64,000 nucleotides of DNA. Source: Erinaceus europaeus. Taxonomy: Eukaryota > Chordata > Mammalia > Eulipotyphla > Erinaceidae. Under the pieces are notes generated by a model. The model made no database searches, was not told where the DNA came from, and worked only from the letters and a program-made list of their open reading frames with translations. This document shows positions 9,960 to 20,979 of the stretch, piece by piece (the stretch's first letter is position 1; each line of letters begins with the position of its first letter). Both the position numbers and the translations under genes were made by a program. The stretch is taken from assembly GCF_950295315.1 (NCBI RefSeq), contig NC_080164.1, positions 10,896,990-10,960,989 on the forward strand. Direction: 5' to 3'.

Positions 9960-10215
9960 AGCTAGCCAATGCATACCAGGTAGTAATAATCTAATAAGTG
10001 ATGTCAGCTATTTAATTATGTAAAAATCGGTAGCAATCAGAGTCTCATGACATTGCCAAGAAATGTTCAGTAGGTGTGTATAGCTGTGCATAACCTACAC
10101 ACCTCCCCCAGGATTCCCTCCCAGGTGACACTTCACATAAATAGGGTTTGGAATCATTGTTAGGAAATTACCAATTGGTATAATGCACAGAGCTTTGTTG
10201 CACCAGTTTCATATT
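9960..10215. other. No gene or clear repeat
   Basis: Short single-copy-like stretch between an old SINE and a TG microsatellite. Confidence 0.5.
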
Positions 10216-10218
10216 CCC

Positions 10219-10303
10219 GTGTGTGTGTGTGTGTATGTGTACATTGTGCATACGTATATGTGTTTGTGTGTGTGTGTATATGTGTATAAGTGTGTGTGTG
10301 TGT
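10219..10303. repeat. (TG)n microsatellite
   Basis: TG dinucleotides are interrupted by TA and CATACG segments. This is a typical degenerate mammalian dinucleotide array. Confidence 0.9.
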
Positions 10304-11055
10304 GCTGATCCAAGCAGTTTCTCATGAACACCACTTGCAGGCAAGCAACAGAGCTGTATGACCACAGCAAGACTCCCCCTTTCCAACCACAGCACAGGAA
10401 TGTGTCTCCATGCATTTACATAATAAGGACATAGAACGTTTCTCAGTGGAAACGTTTGTTTGTTTATTTGTTTTTAATAGCAAGCCATCCCTGACACCAA
10501 ATGTCTGAAGTTGCAAGCCCCTGTCTTTGGAAACATTTAAACAGAGTCGGTAACTTCTTTCTCTTAGCGGGGACTCTTTAAAGTGGTATGTTAGGAAAAG
10601 GAGAGAGGATAAGGCAAAGTGAGCAGAGGCCCCAGTTCTAAGCTTCTGCGACTACATAGGAAGGTCGTCTAATGGAGGGGAGACATAAAATGGACCTTGA
10701 GAACAGGAAGACTCCCAGGAGAGGGACAAACATACCAGCCAGGTGAGCAAGAAGTCGAGCCAGCTCTTCTCTGTCCCCTGACAGAGGTGCTCCTCGGGGG
10801 AGGATAATAAGCTTCCTGAAATACAGCTCTTGGATCCCATAGAGTTGCATGTCTGATACTTTATCTTGATTCTCAGTTGGTGCTTTAACAGCTGGGTAGT
10901 CTGGGTACCAGTCAAGTGATGGAAAAAAAATGAGTGCCTAGGTCAATGGGCTCCGTGCTCCCAGACTCACTGCCATACTCTTGAGTCCTTTGTGTCACAG
11001 ACCATGCCCCCCATCTGCCGGGATATACAAGATGGTCCCACCTTATACCCCAGAC
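10304..11055. other. No gene or clear repeat
   Basis: About 750 bases without recognisable elements. A T-rich stretch at 10455-10478 is the only simple sequence. The open frames on the minus strand are unsupported. Confidence 0.5.
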
Positions 11056-11059
11056 TAGG

Positions 11060-11340
11060 CTTTTATTTTAATTAATTAATTCTGCTGCTAGAGTTGTTGC
11101 AGGGGCCCTGTATAGTATCTGCATGATTCCACCGCTCCCATTGGTCATTTTTGTCATCTTAGAGGTCAAGAGATAGAGAGGGAGAGAGACACAGAGAAAA
11201 GCAGGGACCCTGTGGCATAGCATTAGCCCAGTGAGGCTTCCCCCTCACTCCCCATACGTCCTTCTGTGTGATGGCAGGGGACCCGAACCTGAGTCCTACT
11301 GCAGGACAATGTGTGCACTCGACTGGCCGAGTTCCCCCCT
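11060..11340 (-). mobile_element. Old tRNA-derived SINE
   Basis: The minus strand shows a decayed head with 'ctgcagtaggactcaggttc', a purine-rich middle on the + strand (11168-11200) and 'atgattccaccgctcccatt' near its 3' end. The order matches S2 but divergence is high. Confidence 0.65.
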
Positions 11341-12200
11341 GCCCTCCCACAATTCTGAAATGAATTATGAGAAGACCCCACAAGTCTGCCCCTTCTAACA
11401 CTGTCTGTGACGTTATTCTTCCCCCATGATGCATGACTTCTCCCCAACGCCCCCCTCCTGCCCCCCACACACACCAGGGAAACTCAGCAGGTAGTTTAAG
11501 AGACTAACAAACTTTGGCATAGGTCATTTTAAGAGCCAGAGAGCTGGCTGGAATATTAATGAAGCCATCTAGTGTTAGAGGCGCTTCTTGATGCAGGACA
11601 TATCAAAGGTGAGGTCCAGGGGTGCTGGTCCACAAAGCCCCATCTCTTTTATCTGGCTCTTTAATTACCTCATTAAAACTCAGTAGAGAAGTAGCCCAAA
11701 TCCAGTAGCAGGCCCACGGCTTGCTGGGTGAGTTCTCTGCCTCTGGCCACATGTGAGCCTTGGTGCTTGAGGTCTCCAGAGACAGAAGGCCAGATCTTAC
11801 CCACACAGGTCTGCTGCTTGGTGGGCTGCCTGGCCTTTTTGTGTTCCCCAGCTCCTAGGGGAAGGAACTGAAAAAAAAAAAAAAGAAGAAAAGATGACAA
11901 AACAAACAAAAAAAACATTTCAGATTGCAGAAGTCTCCTTGATTAGCTGTTTGTACTTTCTGGAACTCTCTGGGATAGATAAGCATTACCTGCCCTGTCT
12001 CCTCAGCCAGCACTTAGGACACCAGCTCAGTCTTTGGGGCTTAACTCAGCGGGGGAGGGATTGGAGAAGATTCCCACTTTTCACTCTGTTCCTACATTTC
12101 TGCTCTTCCCATCCCCTCACTTTTCCCTTCTCTCCAGAGAAATCACTGAGTGGTCTGATTTTCCCATAGCTTTAAGATTCTCCTCATCTTACTGGCTGTC
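11341..12200. other. No gene or clear repeat
   Basis: Single-copy-like sequence apart from an A-rich run at 11871-11915. No open frame looks coding. Confidence 0.5.
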
Positions 12201-12204
12201 TACA

Positions 12205-12685
12205 TAATGGAGGAATCCCCCCACCCCCCAACACTTCATCTGCACTATTCCAGCCTTTAGGTCCATGATTGCTTAACAACTTGTTTGCCTCTGTATGTTA
12301 ACTCTCTTTTCAGCCACCAGGTTCCAGATGCCAGCATGATGCCAACCAGACTTCCCTGGATAGACAACCCCACCGATGTGTCCTGGAGCTCGGCTTCTCC
12401 AGAGGCCTTCCCCACTAGGGAAAGAGAGAGACAGGCTGGGAGTATGGATCGACCTGTCAATGCCCATGTTCAGCAGGGAAGCAATTACAGAAGCCAGACC
12501 TTCCACCTTCTGCATCCCACAATGACCTTGGGTCCATATTCCCAGAGGGATAAAGAATAGGAAAGCTATCAGGGGAGGGGATGGGATATGGAGATCTGGT
12601 GGTGGGAATTTTGTGTTGTTGTACCCCTCTTATCCTATGGTTTTGTCAATATTTCCTTTTTATAAACAAAAAATTAAAAAAAATA
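12205..12685 (+). mobile_element. 5'-truncated L1 3' end
   Basis: Sense orientation copy of the shared L1 3' UTR, from 'cactattccagcctttaggt' through 'ccaccaggttccagatgcc' to the A-rich tail at 12672-12684. It contains an open frame of 91 codons (12285-12560), also seen in other copies and discussed as a finding. Confidence 0.9.
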
Positions 12686-12864
12686 TTATCCTGGTCTTTA
12701 GAGAGTAGCCATTTTCCCAAAAGGACTGTGATCTAGTGACCCCTTCTGGCATGAAATGGCTTCTATCTTAAACTGTACCTGCAAACTCTCTTTTCACAGC
12801 CTGGGCTATTCCTTTCAGTGCCCCATCTCACCACACACTCTTAGACTCGACCTGGGTGAGGGAG

Positions 12865-12897
<33 letters not shown>

Positions 12898-13057
12898 GGG
12901 GGTCTTCACTCCAAGACTGATTTCAGTGCACGAGGAATATCACAGAGGGGGTCTTAACTTCTGTTTAGAGTTCAGCAAGTGGCAGGTACTTTGCAGGCTG
13001 TGTTTAAATCCAGGTGCCTGCTGAAAGGCTTTGTGTTCATGTCTGTGCTCTCCGGGG
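12686..13057. other. No gene; short (TG)n at 12870-12898
   Basis: Apart from a short TG array followed by a G run, nothing recognisable is present. Confidence 0.5.
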
Positions 13058-13064
13058 AGTAGAT

Positions 13065-14503
13065 TTTATTTTATTTTATTTTATTTTATTTTATTTTATT
13101 TTATTTTATTAAGAAAGAAGACATTAACAAAACCGTAGGATAGGAGGGTTACAACTCCACACAGTTCCCACCACCCAGTCTCCGTATCCCATCCCCTCCC
13201 CTGATAGTTTTCCCATTCTCTATCCCTCTGGGAGCATGGACCCAGGGTCACTGTGGGATGCAGAAGGTAGAAGGTCTGGCTTCTGTCATTGCTTCCCCGC
13301 TGAACATGGGCATTGACTGGTTGATCCATACTCCCAGTCTGCCTCTCTCTTTCCCTAGTGGGGTGGGTCTCTGGGGAAGTGTTGCTCCAGGATGCGTTGG
13401 TGGGGTCCTCAGTCCAGGGAAGTGTGGTCGGCATCATGCTGGCATTCAGAACCTGGTGGCTGAAAAGAGAGTTAACATACAAAGCCAAACAAATTGTTGA
13501 ACAGTCATGGACCTATAGGCTGGGATAGTGCAGATGAAGTGTTGGGGGGGTACTCTCTGCAGACTTTTGTGTACTTCTGCTTTCAGGTATATATTTTGCC
13601 CTGGTTTATGGACACGTGTGATCATATGCTCTTTCTCAGGGGACCTGTTCTATATCTAGGTTTGGGGACTTTATTGGGGAGTGGACCACCTGGAATGGAA
13701 TTAGAGAATACTATGAAAGGAAAGGTCTCACCCAAGTGATGAAGCTGAAGGGTTGTCATTCCACACCTGAAGTCTCTGGACACAGTCTGAAGTGAAGCAT
13801 GCTGGGGTGGCAGTCATTGCATTGATTAGGTTGCAATCGGCAGATACAATATTATTTGATATGAATTGAGAGAAGCATGCAGGAAAGTGGGCCCCACCCT
13901 AAGGTTCCAGGACTGGGGGAAATATAGGCTCTATAGTGGAAATTGAGGTTCCTACTGTCTTAGGGTTCAAGAAGACAATGCATAGTTATTGTTATCATCA
14001 CATTATTTGATAGTTGGGTTAACTTTGAAAAGTCCCTTTGTTAGGGTTTGTTGTATAATACGCAATATCTTGTATATAGCTGTACCACCGGTTGCTTCTC
14101 TTCTACCTGGTCTAGGATTTTTAGAGAGTCAACATATCAAAAACTCAGCCTATGTATTAAAAAGACTCAGTCTTAGTTTTAAAAAGTTCGAGACATATAA
14201 GCAGTTTTCCCCCTCTCATATTAATTAGTGATTTATATGACTACAGTTTAATAGGAGTGTACATAAACACCATTCCCACCACCAAAAGACTGTGTCCCAT
14301 CCCACCCACTCACCCCCACCCCCACCTCTCACTCCCTGTCCTCCTCACCACCCCAGGAAGCCGAATGTCCACACTCCCCCTCACCACAGGGTTTTTACTT
14401 TGTAGCCCTACTCTCGATTTAATCAGATCCTGTTTTACTTTCCCTTTCTGTTCTTCTTTCTCAACTTCTGTTGATGAGTGGGATCATCCCATACTCATCT
14501 TTC
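13065..14503 (-). mobile_element. 5'-truncated L1 with (TTTTA)n tail
   Basis: A minus-strand L1 starting on the + strand as ten TTTTA units, which is its expanded A-rich tail. It continues through the shared 3' UTR to the 'gatgagtgggatcatccc' motif at the end of ORF2. Flanking 'agtagat' at 13058-13064 and 14504-14510 is a short target duplication. It lacks the extra 3' UTR module found in the 29-32 kb L1. Only the last few ORF2 codons are retained. Confidence 0.9.
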
Positions 14504-14510
14504 AGTAGAT

Positions 14511-14915
14511 GTTTTAGAAGCTCATTGGGTCAGCAAAAGGCAGTGCGTTTGAATTCATCTACCACTTAGTGGAGGCTGCCTGTGTTAGAGAGTTTGTACA
14601 ACCTTCCTCTGCCTTTTTTGCACTCCTTGTTCCCCGTGTCACATTTCTTGTTTGTTTACTTGTTTGTTTACCCAATCACTGCCCTGAGTTTCAACTGGCC
14701 ACCAACCTGAGACCTTAGAATGTCCACAAGTCCCAAGTAAATTCTGCCCAGTGCTGGTCTCCCTCTACACCTGAGGTCAGGCAAGGACACAGGGCAGAGC
14801 AAAGAGACTTATGAAGAAGGTAGATCAAGGAGAAGAACTTGGGATAAAAATCTGAAACTAGTCATGTGAGTCAAGTCAACTAAAATTATTGGAACATGCT
14901 AAGAAAACTGAGCAA
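14511..14915. other. No gene or clear repeat
   Basis: Single-copy-like sequence with a short TTTG/TTTAC simple patch near 14650. Confidence 0.5.
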
Positions 14916-14916
14916 A

Positions 14917-14940
14917 AACTAATAATAATAATAATAATAA

Positions 14941-14986
<46 letters not shown>
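14917..14986. repeat. Compound microsatellite (AAT)n(AAGC)n
   Basis: About eight AAT units (14918-14942) change directly into about eleven GCAA/AAGC units (14943-14986). AAGC arrays are uncommon compared with AAAG or GATA in mammals. Confidence 0.93.
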
Positions 14987-14987
<1 letters not shown>

Positions 14988-15400
14988 TTCTGACTCTTCC
15001 CAAGGTATCAGGGGTCTTAGAAAGGTGTCCAGTCCGACTTCTTTCTGACTCCCCAGTAAGAGGAGAATCTGAGGCCCTTCTCAGCCCAGCCCTTGGCTTC
15101 CTGGGGGCATTTCTAAATCCAGAAGGTACACGTGATAGTCCAGGGTTTATACTTGGCAAGTAATTGGCTCCAGAGTCAGGGAGTGCTTGTGGCCTCAGGA
15201 AAATGCTGGAGTCCTGCCTGCATCTGGGAACATGCCATTATGCAGGGCACTTGCTTAGTTTTTTTTTAAAGTTTGATTAGCAAAACTTTGGGATTAAGAA
15301 TTTCAATAGCATATCTCCAGAATTGACATTGCAGAAATGGTCATACTTCCCAGAGTTTTATCTGAACTTCTGAATTTTCTCTGAAAAAAAAAGTGGTTTT
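14987..15400. other. No gene or clear repeat
   Basis: Single-copy-like. No coding signal. Confidence 0.5.
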
Positions 15401-15404
15401 GTTT

Positions 15405-16470
15405 ATTTGTTTGTTTTTGCCTCCCATTGCTGGGGCTTAGTGTCTGCACCACAAATTCACTGCTTTTGGCTGATGCTTTTTATTTTATTTTATATTTTAT
15501 TTTATTTTATCTTATCTATAAAAAGGAAATACTGACAAAAACATAGGATAAGAGGGGTACAACTCCACACAATTCATACCACCAGAACTCTGTACCCCAT
15601 CCCTGATAGCTTTCCTATAATTAAACCCTCTGGGAATTTGGACCCAAGGTCATTGTGGGATGCAGAAGGTGGAAGGTCTGGCTTCTGTCATTGCTTCCCT
15701 GCTGAACATGGGCATTGTCAGGTCTATCCACACTCCCAGCCTGCCTCTCTCTTTCTCTAGTAGGGTGGGGTTCTGGGGAAGCAGAGCTCCAGGACACATT
15801 GGTGGGATCCTCTGTCCAGGAAAGTCTTGTTGTCATCCTGCTAGCATCTGGAACCTGGTGGCTGAAAAAATAATGAACATATAAAGCCAAAGAAGTTGTT
15901 GACTAATCATGAACCTAAAGGCTGGAGTAGTGCAGATGAAGAGCTGGGCGGGGTGTGTGTGTGTGTCTCCGTTTCATAGATAGCTACTAGGCATAGTTTA
16001 GTTATATTCCAAATGGCCAAGAAGAACAGAGAGGGAAACTCAAAGCAAGATTTGACTGAATTTGGAGTAGGGCACCAAAGTTAAAACCCTGGGTTGAGGG
16101 TGAGGGTGATATTTGGCTTCATGGGGCGGTGTGTGTGTGTATGTATGTGTGTGTGGGAGAATAATGGGGTGGGACACAGTCTTTTGGTGGCGGGAATGGT
16201 GTTTATGTACACTAGTATTAATTTATAGTTATATAAATCATTGGCTGATTTTTCCCCATCATTTTATTTGATAGGACTGAACAAATTTGAAAAGAGGTGG
16301 GAGACAGGGAGGGAGGGAGACAGACAGACACCTGCAGACCTGCTTCACTGCTTGTAGTACGTTGTCCCCTTACAGGTGGAGAGTGGGGCCTCAAACCCAG
16401 GTCCTTCCACATCTTCCACATGTGTGGTGCACCGGGTGGACCGTAGCCCAGCCTCTCCCCACATTTTTTA
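15405..16470 (-). mobile_element. S2 SINE split by an L1
   Basis: Two halves of one minus-strand SINE: 15405-15474 ('cattgctggggcttagtg...') and 16250-16470 ('ttttatttgataggactg' to the tRNA-like head). Together they restore the normal SINE order. The gap 15475-16240 is an L1 flanked by a duplicated piece of the SINE, 'ttggctgat'. Confidence 0.85.
15475..16240 (-). mobile_element. L1 with 5' inversion (twin-priming form)
   Basis: Bases 15475 to about 16017 are an L1 3' end on the minus strand. Bases 16018-16240 are L1 3' UTR in the opposite orientation, from 'agaagaacagagagggaaac' to 'atgtacactagtattaattt', corresponding to roughly 31120-31330 of the longer copy. The whole is flanked by the target duplication 'ttggctgat' (15466-15474 and 16241-16249), so it is one insertion. 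TG arrays lie at 15955-15966 and 16132-16153. Confidence 0.85.
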
Positions 16471-16479
16471 CTGAGTGCT

Positions 16480-16800
16480 AGAAAAATGGCTCACCAAGTG
16501 AGTTTATTTCATTTCCCATATGCTAGACCCAAGTTCAGACTGTACTCCCCTGTACTGGAAGGAGGTTCTAGTGCTGTGGGATCTCTCTCTCTGGCTCTCT
16601 CTCCTCTCCTCTCTCTCTCTCTTTTTTTCTCTCTCTCTCTTTTCTCTCTCTCTCTTCTCTCTCTCTCTCTCTCTCTTTTCTCTCTCTCTCTCTTTTCTCT
16701 CTCTCTTTTCTTTCTCTCTTCTCTCTCTCTCTATTCTCTCTCTCTCTCTCTCTGAAAATGTCAGCCTGGTGTAGCAAAGCCCTAGTGACAAAAACAACAA
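16480..16800 (+). mobile_element. Old SINE (S5 type) with large (CT)n
   Basis: A decayed tRNA-like head with 'gacccaagttcagactgt' leads into 170 bases of CT/CTTTT simple repeat (16585-16753), then 'ctgaaaatgtcagcctgg' and an A/C-rich tail. The repeat inflates several open frames on both strands that mean nothing. Confidence 0.7.
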
Positions 16801-17177
16801 AGAATGATTGAAACAGTGCATCCTGCTGTTTTCTGTGTTTTTAGTAGACATCACTGAACATCAAAATGCTCCCTTGCCTTCGACTACCGCTAGTTGACCT
16901 TAGAATACCAAAGCTTACTTTTGTTTTATCTGCTTTATCTTTACATTTGTTTTCCTTTTTTCTATCTTTTTTTCTATCTTTTTGTGTGTGTGTGTGTGTG
17001 GTAAGAGGGGCTGTTATACATAGAACATTAAATGACACACGATCTCCATGCTGTTACCAGGCTTCAGGACAGTTGGCCTGGGGACAGTATTTGTTTTAGT
17101 TAAAGTGATGTCACAGTCGAGGCAGTGGCATGGTATTTGGACATGTGTATTAGCCTGATTGCTTTCTGTGTGGAATA
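16801..17177. other. No gene; short (TG)n at 16984-17000
   Basis: Single-copy-like sequence ending in the target site of the 5S retropseudogene. Confidence 0.5.
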
Positions 17178-17192
17178 GAAATGATCTCTACG

Positions 17193-17280
17193 GTCTACGG
17201 CCATACCACCCTGAACACGCCCGATCTCGTCTGATCTCGGAAGCTAAGCTGGGTCGAGCCTGGTTAGTATTTGGATGGGA
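17193..17280 (+). pseudogene. 5S rRNA retropseudogene, 3' truncated
   Basis: The sequence is recognisable as the first 88 or so of about 120 bases of mammalian 5S rRNA, starting 'gtctacggccataccaccct' and ending in 'ttggatggga'. I see a few differences from the usual sequence, such as 'gaacacgcc' and 'gctgggtcgagcc'. The break falls inside the internal promoter's box C, so it should not be a working RNA polymerase III gene. A perfect 14-bp duplication 'gaaatgatctctac' flanks it (17178-17191 and 17281-17294), with no A-rich tail. This is how tailless retropseudogenes made by L1 machinery look. A real 5S gene would have its 3' third and a T-run terminator, both absent. Confidence 0.95.
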
Positions 17281-17397
17281 GAAATGATCTCTACACTGTC
17301 TGCTTTGGAACACTGCCTTGAGAATCAGTTGAAGCACAGACCCTGAAAGCATCTTGCAAACATCCTACACTTGAAGGGTGGTGTGATGAGACATTTC

Positions 17398-17440
17398 TTT
17401 AAATTATTATTTATAAAAAGGAAGCACTGACAAAACCATA
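17398..17440 (-). mobile_element. L1 3' tip fragment
   Basis: 'ttataaaaaggaagcactga' followed by 'caaaaccatag' matches the first 40 bases of the reversed L1 3' ends at 15525 and 24045. It abuts an LTR. Confidence 0.55.
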
Positions 17441-17936
17441 GTGTCAACTGTACTAGCACCCCTCCACACACACACACACGCACACGCACACGCACACACA
17501 CACAGTAGCCAGATTAAGTACTGTGCTTAAATGTGTCTGTGAGGTGTTTCTGAAATTTGAATTGGTGGGCTCATAAAGTAAACTGCTTTCCCCACTTTGG
17601 AGGATATTTTCTGAATTACAGCAAAAAGCACAGGAAGAGAGGCTCCATGGCCCTTCCTGTCAAGCTTGATGATCAAGGACATCAATCTTCTCCTGTCCTC
17701 GGGCTGGGATTTATACTCTCAGCATCCCTGGTTCTCAGGCCTTCACATTGAAACAGAATTATTCCACAGACTTGCCTGGGTCTCTAGCTTGCAGACAGCA
17801 AGCATATCCTGGGATCTCACCCTGCTCAGCTCCTATAAATCAATTATTCACAATAAATCAATGTCTGTGTGTATCTACAATAGAGCTACATGACTCCCAC
17901 TGGTTCTGGTTCTTGGGAGAACTCTTCCTAATACAA
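17441..17936 (+). mobile_element. ERVL-type LTR, MLT2-like
   Basis: The landmarks follow the MLT2 family order as I remember it: 'gtgtcaactg' near the start, 'gtgtctgtgaggtgtttctg', 'tcttctcctgtcctcgggct', 'ggttctcaggccttcaca', 'gtctctagcttgcagacagc', the poly(A) signal 'cacaataaatc', and the end 'ctggttctggttcttgg' with 'ctaatac'. A (CA)n array at 17465-17505 interrupts its first third. The family is old and shared among placental mammals. No internal ERVL genes are seen. Confidence 0.85.
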
Positions 17937-18009
17937 GTGAGCATATCACATTTGACCTTTATGAGTGGATGTTTGATAGTGGGCTTCTTAAAAGTGATTG
18001 GCTTTGAGA

Positions 18010-18250
18010 GACAATAGAAAACTTTTTTCCCATGTTCAAGCCCCACTCCCCACCTGCAACAGTGATGCTTCTGAAGTCATGAAACAGATCTGCAGGTGTT
18101 TCTCTTTCTCTCTCCCTATCTCTCCCCCTACCTTTCAACTTCTCAATCATATCGAATAAAATGGAAAGAAAAAACATGGCCACCAGGAGCAGTGGATTTG
18201 TAATGCTGGTACCAAGCCCAGTGACTGGGGGCATTAAAAAAAACACCTAA
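18010..18250 (+). mobile_element. S2 SINE, 5' part missing
   Basis: Starting near 'catgttcaagccccactccc' it runs through 'atctgcaggtgtttctct', 'ggccaccaggagcagtgg' and 'accaagcccagtgactgg' to an A-rich tail. Confidence 0.85.
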
Positions 18251-18404
18251 ACAACAACAAAAACAAAAACATTTTATTTGGCAGGGAATCAGATATATTT
18301 CTGGTGTATATATAAATCATGTCAATTCCCCATGGTCAGGAGACTAGAGATAGGGCTGGGCCACTCTGTGGGCTTAAATAGGGAAGTCTCTAGTTGCCTC
18401 TCTC

Positions 18405-18685
18405 TCTCTCTCTACTACTGTCAGCATTATGGGTGCCAGTATTATGAAACAACTGCTCCCAGCAGCCATTTTTTTTTCTCTTTTTGCCCTTTCTATTTTA
18501 TTTGATAGGAAAGAGTGAAATTGAGAAGGAAGGGAAAGATAGAGATAGAGAAAGACACCATCAGACTTTCTCCTTCCCTGCTCATGGAGTGTCACCCCTG
18601 CAGGTGGAGATCGGGAGCTTGAACCTGGGTCTTTGCACATGGTAATGTGTGCGCTCTGTCAGGTGCACCACCACCTACTCTGCCA
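18405..18685 (-). mobile_element. S2 SINE
   Basis: Minus-strand copy with 'ctgctcccagcagccatt', 'tttatttgataggaaagag', 'cacccctgcaggtggaga' and the head 'gaacctgggtctttgcac'. Confidence 0.88.
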
Positions 18686-19184
18686 TGTCTTCCTCAGAGC
18701 CAAACACATGTGCCTAAGCTCTCTGAGTGACCCCTGTGGTGAGCCCTCTGGCTGGCAGGCAAGAGTCACAGCCTCACTGTGAGCTTGCTGTGTGAAGAAT
18801 AGCTCTAGAGAGCTCCTGTCAACCTGAGAAACTGGCTGCCCACAGAGAGGTAAGTGTGGCTGATGATGCCCACTCGGAGGGCCCTGTATGACTGTGTGCT
18901 CCGCCTCTGGGCTGACTGAACGACCCTCTCTGACCCCATGCCATTTCCCCTTAATGCCAGGAATCTGTCCTGCCACCCATACTGGTTTCCTTGTTCTCAA
19001 ACCTAAGCCCAAGGAAACATCTTATCCAGAAATATGTCGACTTTGTATCAGTTCTCATCCCAAGCGCCATGCCACAGAGAAAAGGCATGATTCTGTACCT
19101 CAGTTCTTTGTGGAAAGAGAAAAACTTTCTTCTACAATGCTGCACTTGTTTCTTGTCTCTGTGCCTAGCGCTTCACTGCTCTGA
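18686..19184. other. No gene or clear repeat
   Basis: GC-moderate single-copy-like sequence. The 117-codon minus frame and 98-codon plus frame here overlap each other and match nothing that I know. Confidence 0.5.
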
Positions 19185-19325
19185 AGTCACTTTTTCAGAT
19201 AGGAGAGAGACAGAGACAGAGAGACAGAGAGACAGGGAAAGACCACGCAGCACAGAAGGCTCCTCCAGTGCCCTGGAGGCTTGACCATGAAGGCTACTAC
19301 CCACGTTAGCTATCTTACTGGCCCG
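19185..19325 (-). mobile_element. Partial old SINE
   Basis: 'cagataggagagagacagag', GACA repeats, then 'gcttgaccatgaaggct' and 'gctatcttactggcccga' resemble the middle and head of an old tRNA SINE on the minus strand. Confidence 0.55.
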
Positions 19326-19499
19326 ACGTTCTCTTCGTGACTGTTTATTTAAAATACTTGGGTGGAGGAAGGGACTGGATATCTGGGGCATGGGGACCTG
19401 GACTTCTCAGGTCTTGGAGTTTTCTCCTGTCTCACTCCTCTCCTGATAAAGGAAGAGCAACTGTGAGAGATCAGGTCTATGGTTGGTACCTCAGTGCCT

Positions 19500-20978
19500 C
19501 TAGCTCCTTGCAGAGAAATCCAACCCTTGTTGCATGTTCCTCAATCACTCCAAAGCTAAGCTTGCCAGACAAAGTAAGGACAACAAAAGCTGAATAAGGC
19601 CAAGAGACTGGCACACTTTAGCAATGACTCTTTAGTCACTAACAGGCCACCCCATCAGCTGGGAACTTATTTGGGGAGTCCTGAGATTTCCAAACAGACA
19701 TGACGGGCCGAGACCTCTAACAGATCCCTCTCACCACTGTCACTGGTCATCTCTATCAGGAAGAACACAATGGGCCCCTTTGTGGGCCCCTATAGGACCT
19801 TGCCCTCAGTGTGGATCAATAAGGGTAGGGACTGCTCCATTCTCCTAAGGGAGGTTGGACAACATACTCTACCTACCACCCGAGGAAGATTGGTCCTTAA
19901 ATTAGTGCAGCCTGGAATGTCTGTAGCCATGACCATGAAATATGAGCTCGGACCTACAGGGATGCAGAGGTTACATAGTCTCCTGTGTTGATGATAGGCC
20001 CCAGATCAAACTGATGGGGTTTACAAATAACAATATTCATATACTTTTACCATATTTGGGAGCTACTCTCTTCCCTGATACAGCTTTCTAGTCTTTATCA
20101 AACTGTGATACCATCTCCTCAGACAATTACTTAGGTCACCTGCATAGTAGATGTCAGGCTTAGGCAAAAACTAGTAAAGTCATGGGTCCCTCGGAATATA
20201 CCTAAAATATACCTACTAGCTTTTTCCATAATGGAGACTCCAAATCTTCATCTGCAATAACTTGTCTTATGTTCATGATTTGTCAACAATTTGTTCTGCT
20301 TTTTATATATCTTTAATATTTATTTATTTCCTTTTGCTGCCCTTGTTGTTTTATTGTTGTTGTTATTGATGTCATTGTTGGATAGGACAGAGAGAGAAAT
20401 GGAAAGAGGAGGAGAAGACAGAGAGGAGGAGAGAAAGACACCTGCAGACCTGCTTCAGCTTGTGGAGAGACTCCCCTGCAGGTGGGAAGCCGAGGGCTTG
20501 AACTGGGATCCTTATGCCAGTCCTCATGTTTTGCACAACCTATGCTTAACATGCTGAGCTATTGCCCAACTCCTTTCTGCTTTATATCTTAACTCTTTTT
20601 CAGCCACCAGGTTCCAGATGCCACCATGATATTATGCCAACCTGACTTCCCTGGGCAGACAAGCCTTCCAATGTGTCCTGGAGCCCCGCCTCCCCAAAGT
20701 CCTGCCCCACTAGGGAAAGAAAGAGACAGGCTGGGAGTATGGATTGGCCTGCCAGTCCCCATGTTCAGCGGAGAAGCAATTATAGAAGCCAGACCTCCCA
20801 CCTTCTGTACCTCATAAAGACCCCGGGTCCATACTCCCAGAGGGATATAGAATAAGAAAGCTATCAGGGGAAGGGATGGGATAAGGAGTTCTGGTCGTGG
20901 TAAATGTGTGGAGCTGTATCCCTCTTATCCTATGGTCTTGTCAATATTTCCATTCTATAAATAAAAATCTAAAAAAAA
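19500..20978 (+). mobile_element. 5'-truncated L1 3' UTR with extra module, split by a SINE
   Basis: Bases from about 19500 to 20290 match, reversed, the 3' UTR module at 29620-30390; examples are 'caagagactggcacacttta' and 'gggagctactctcttccctg'. Bases 20590-20978 are the common L1 3' end with an A-rich tail. A SINE splits the element at 20309-20574. No ORF2 sequence is present. Confidence 0.85.
20309..20574 (-). mobile_element. S2 SINE inserted in an L1
   Basis: Minus-strand copy with 'tgctgcccttgttgttttat', 'ttggataggacagagagag', 'cacctgcagacctgcttc' and head 'gaactgggatccttatgc'. The L1 target 'ttctgcttt' plus 'atat' is repeated on both sides (about 20294-20308 and 20575-20588), so it landed after the L1. 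Confidence 0.9.
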
Positions 20979-20979
20979 A

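Noticed and set aside
16504..16854. Arg/Glu-rich and Ser/Leu-rich frames, also at 6254, 9726, 22091, 35337 and 57656
   Set aside because: Simple GA/CT repeats inside SINEs; no coding potential.
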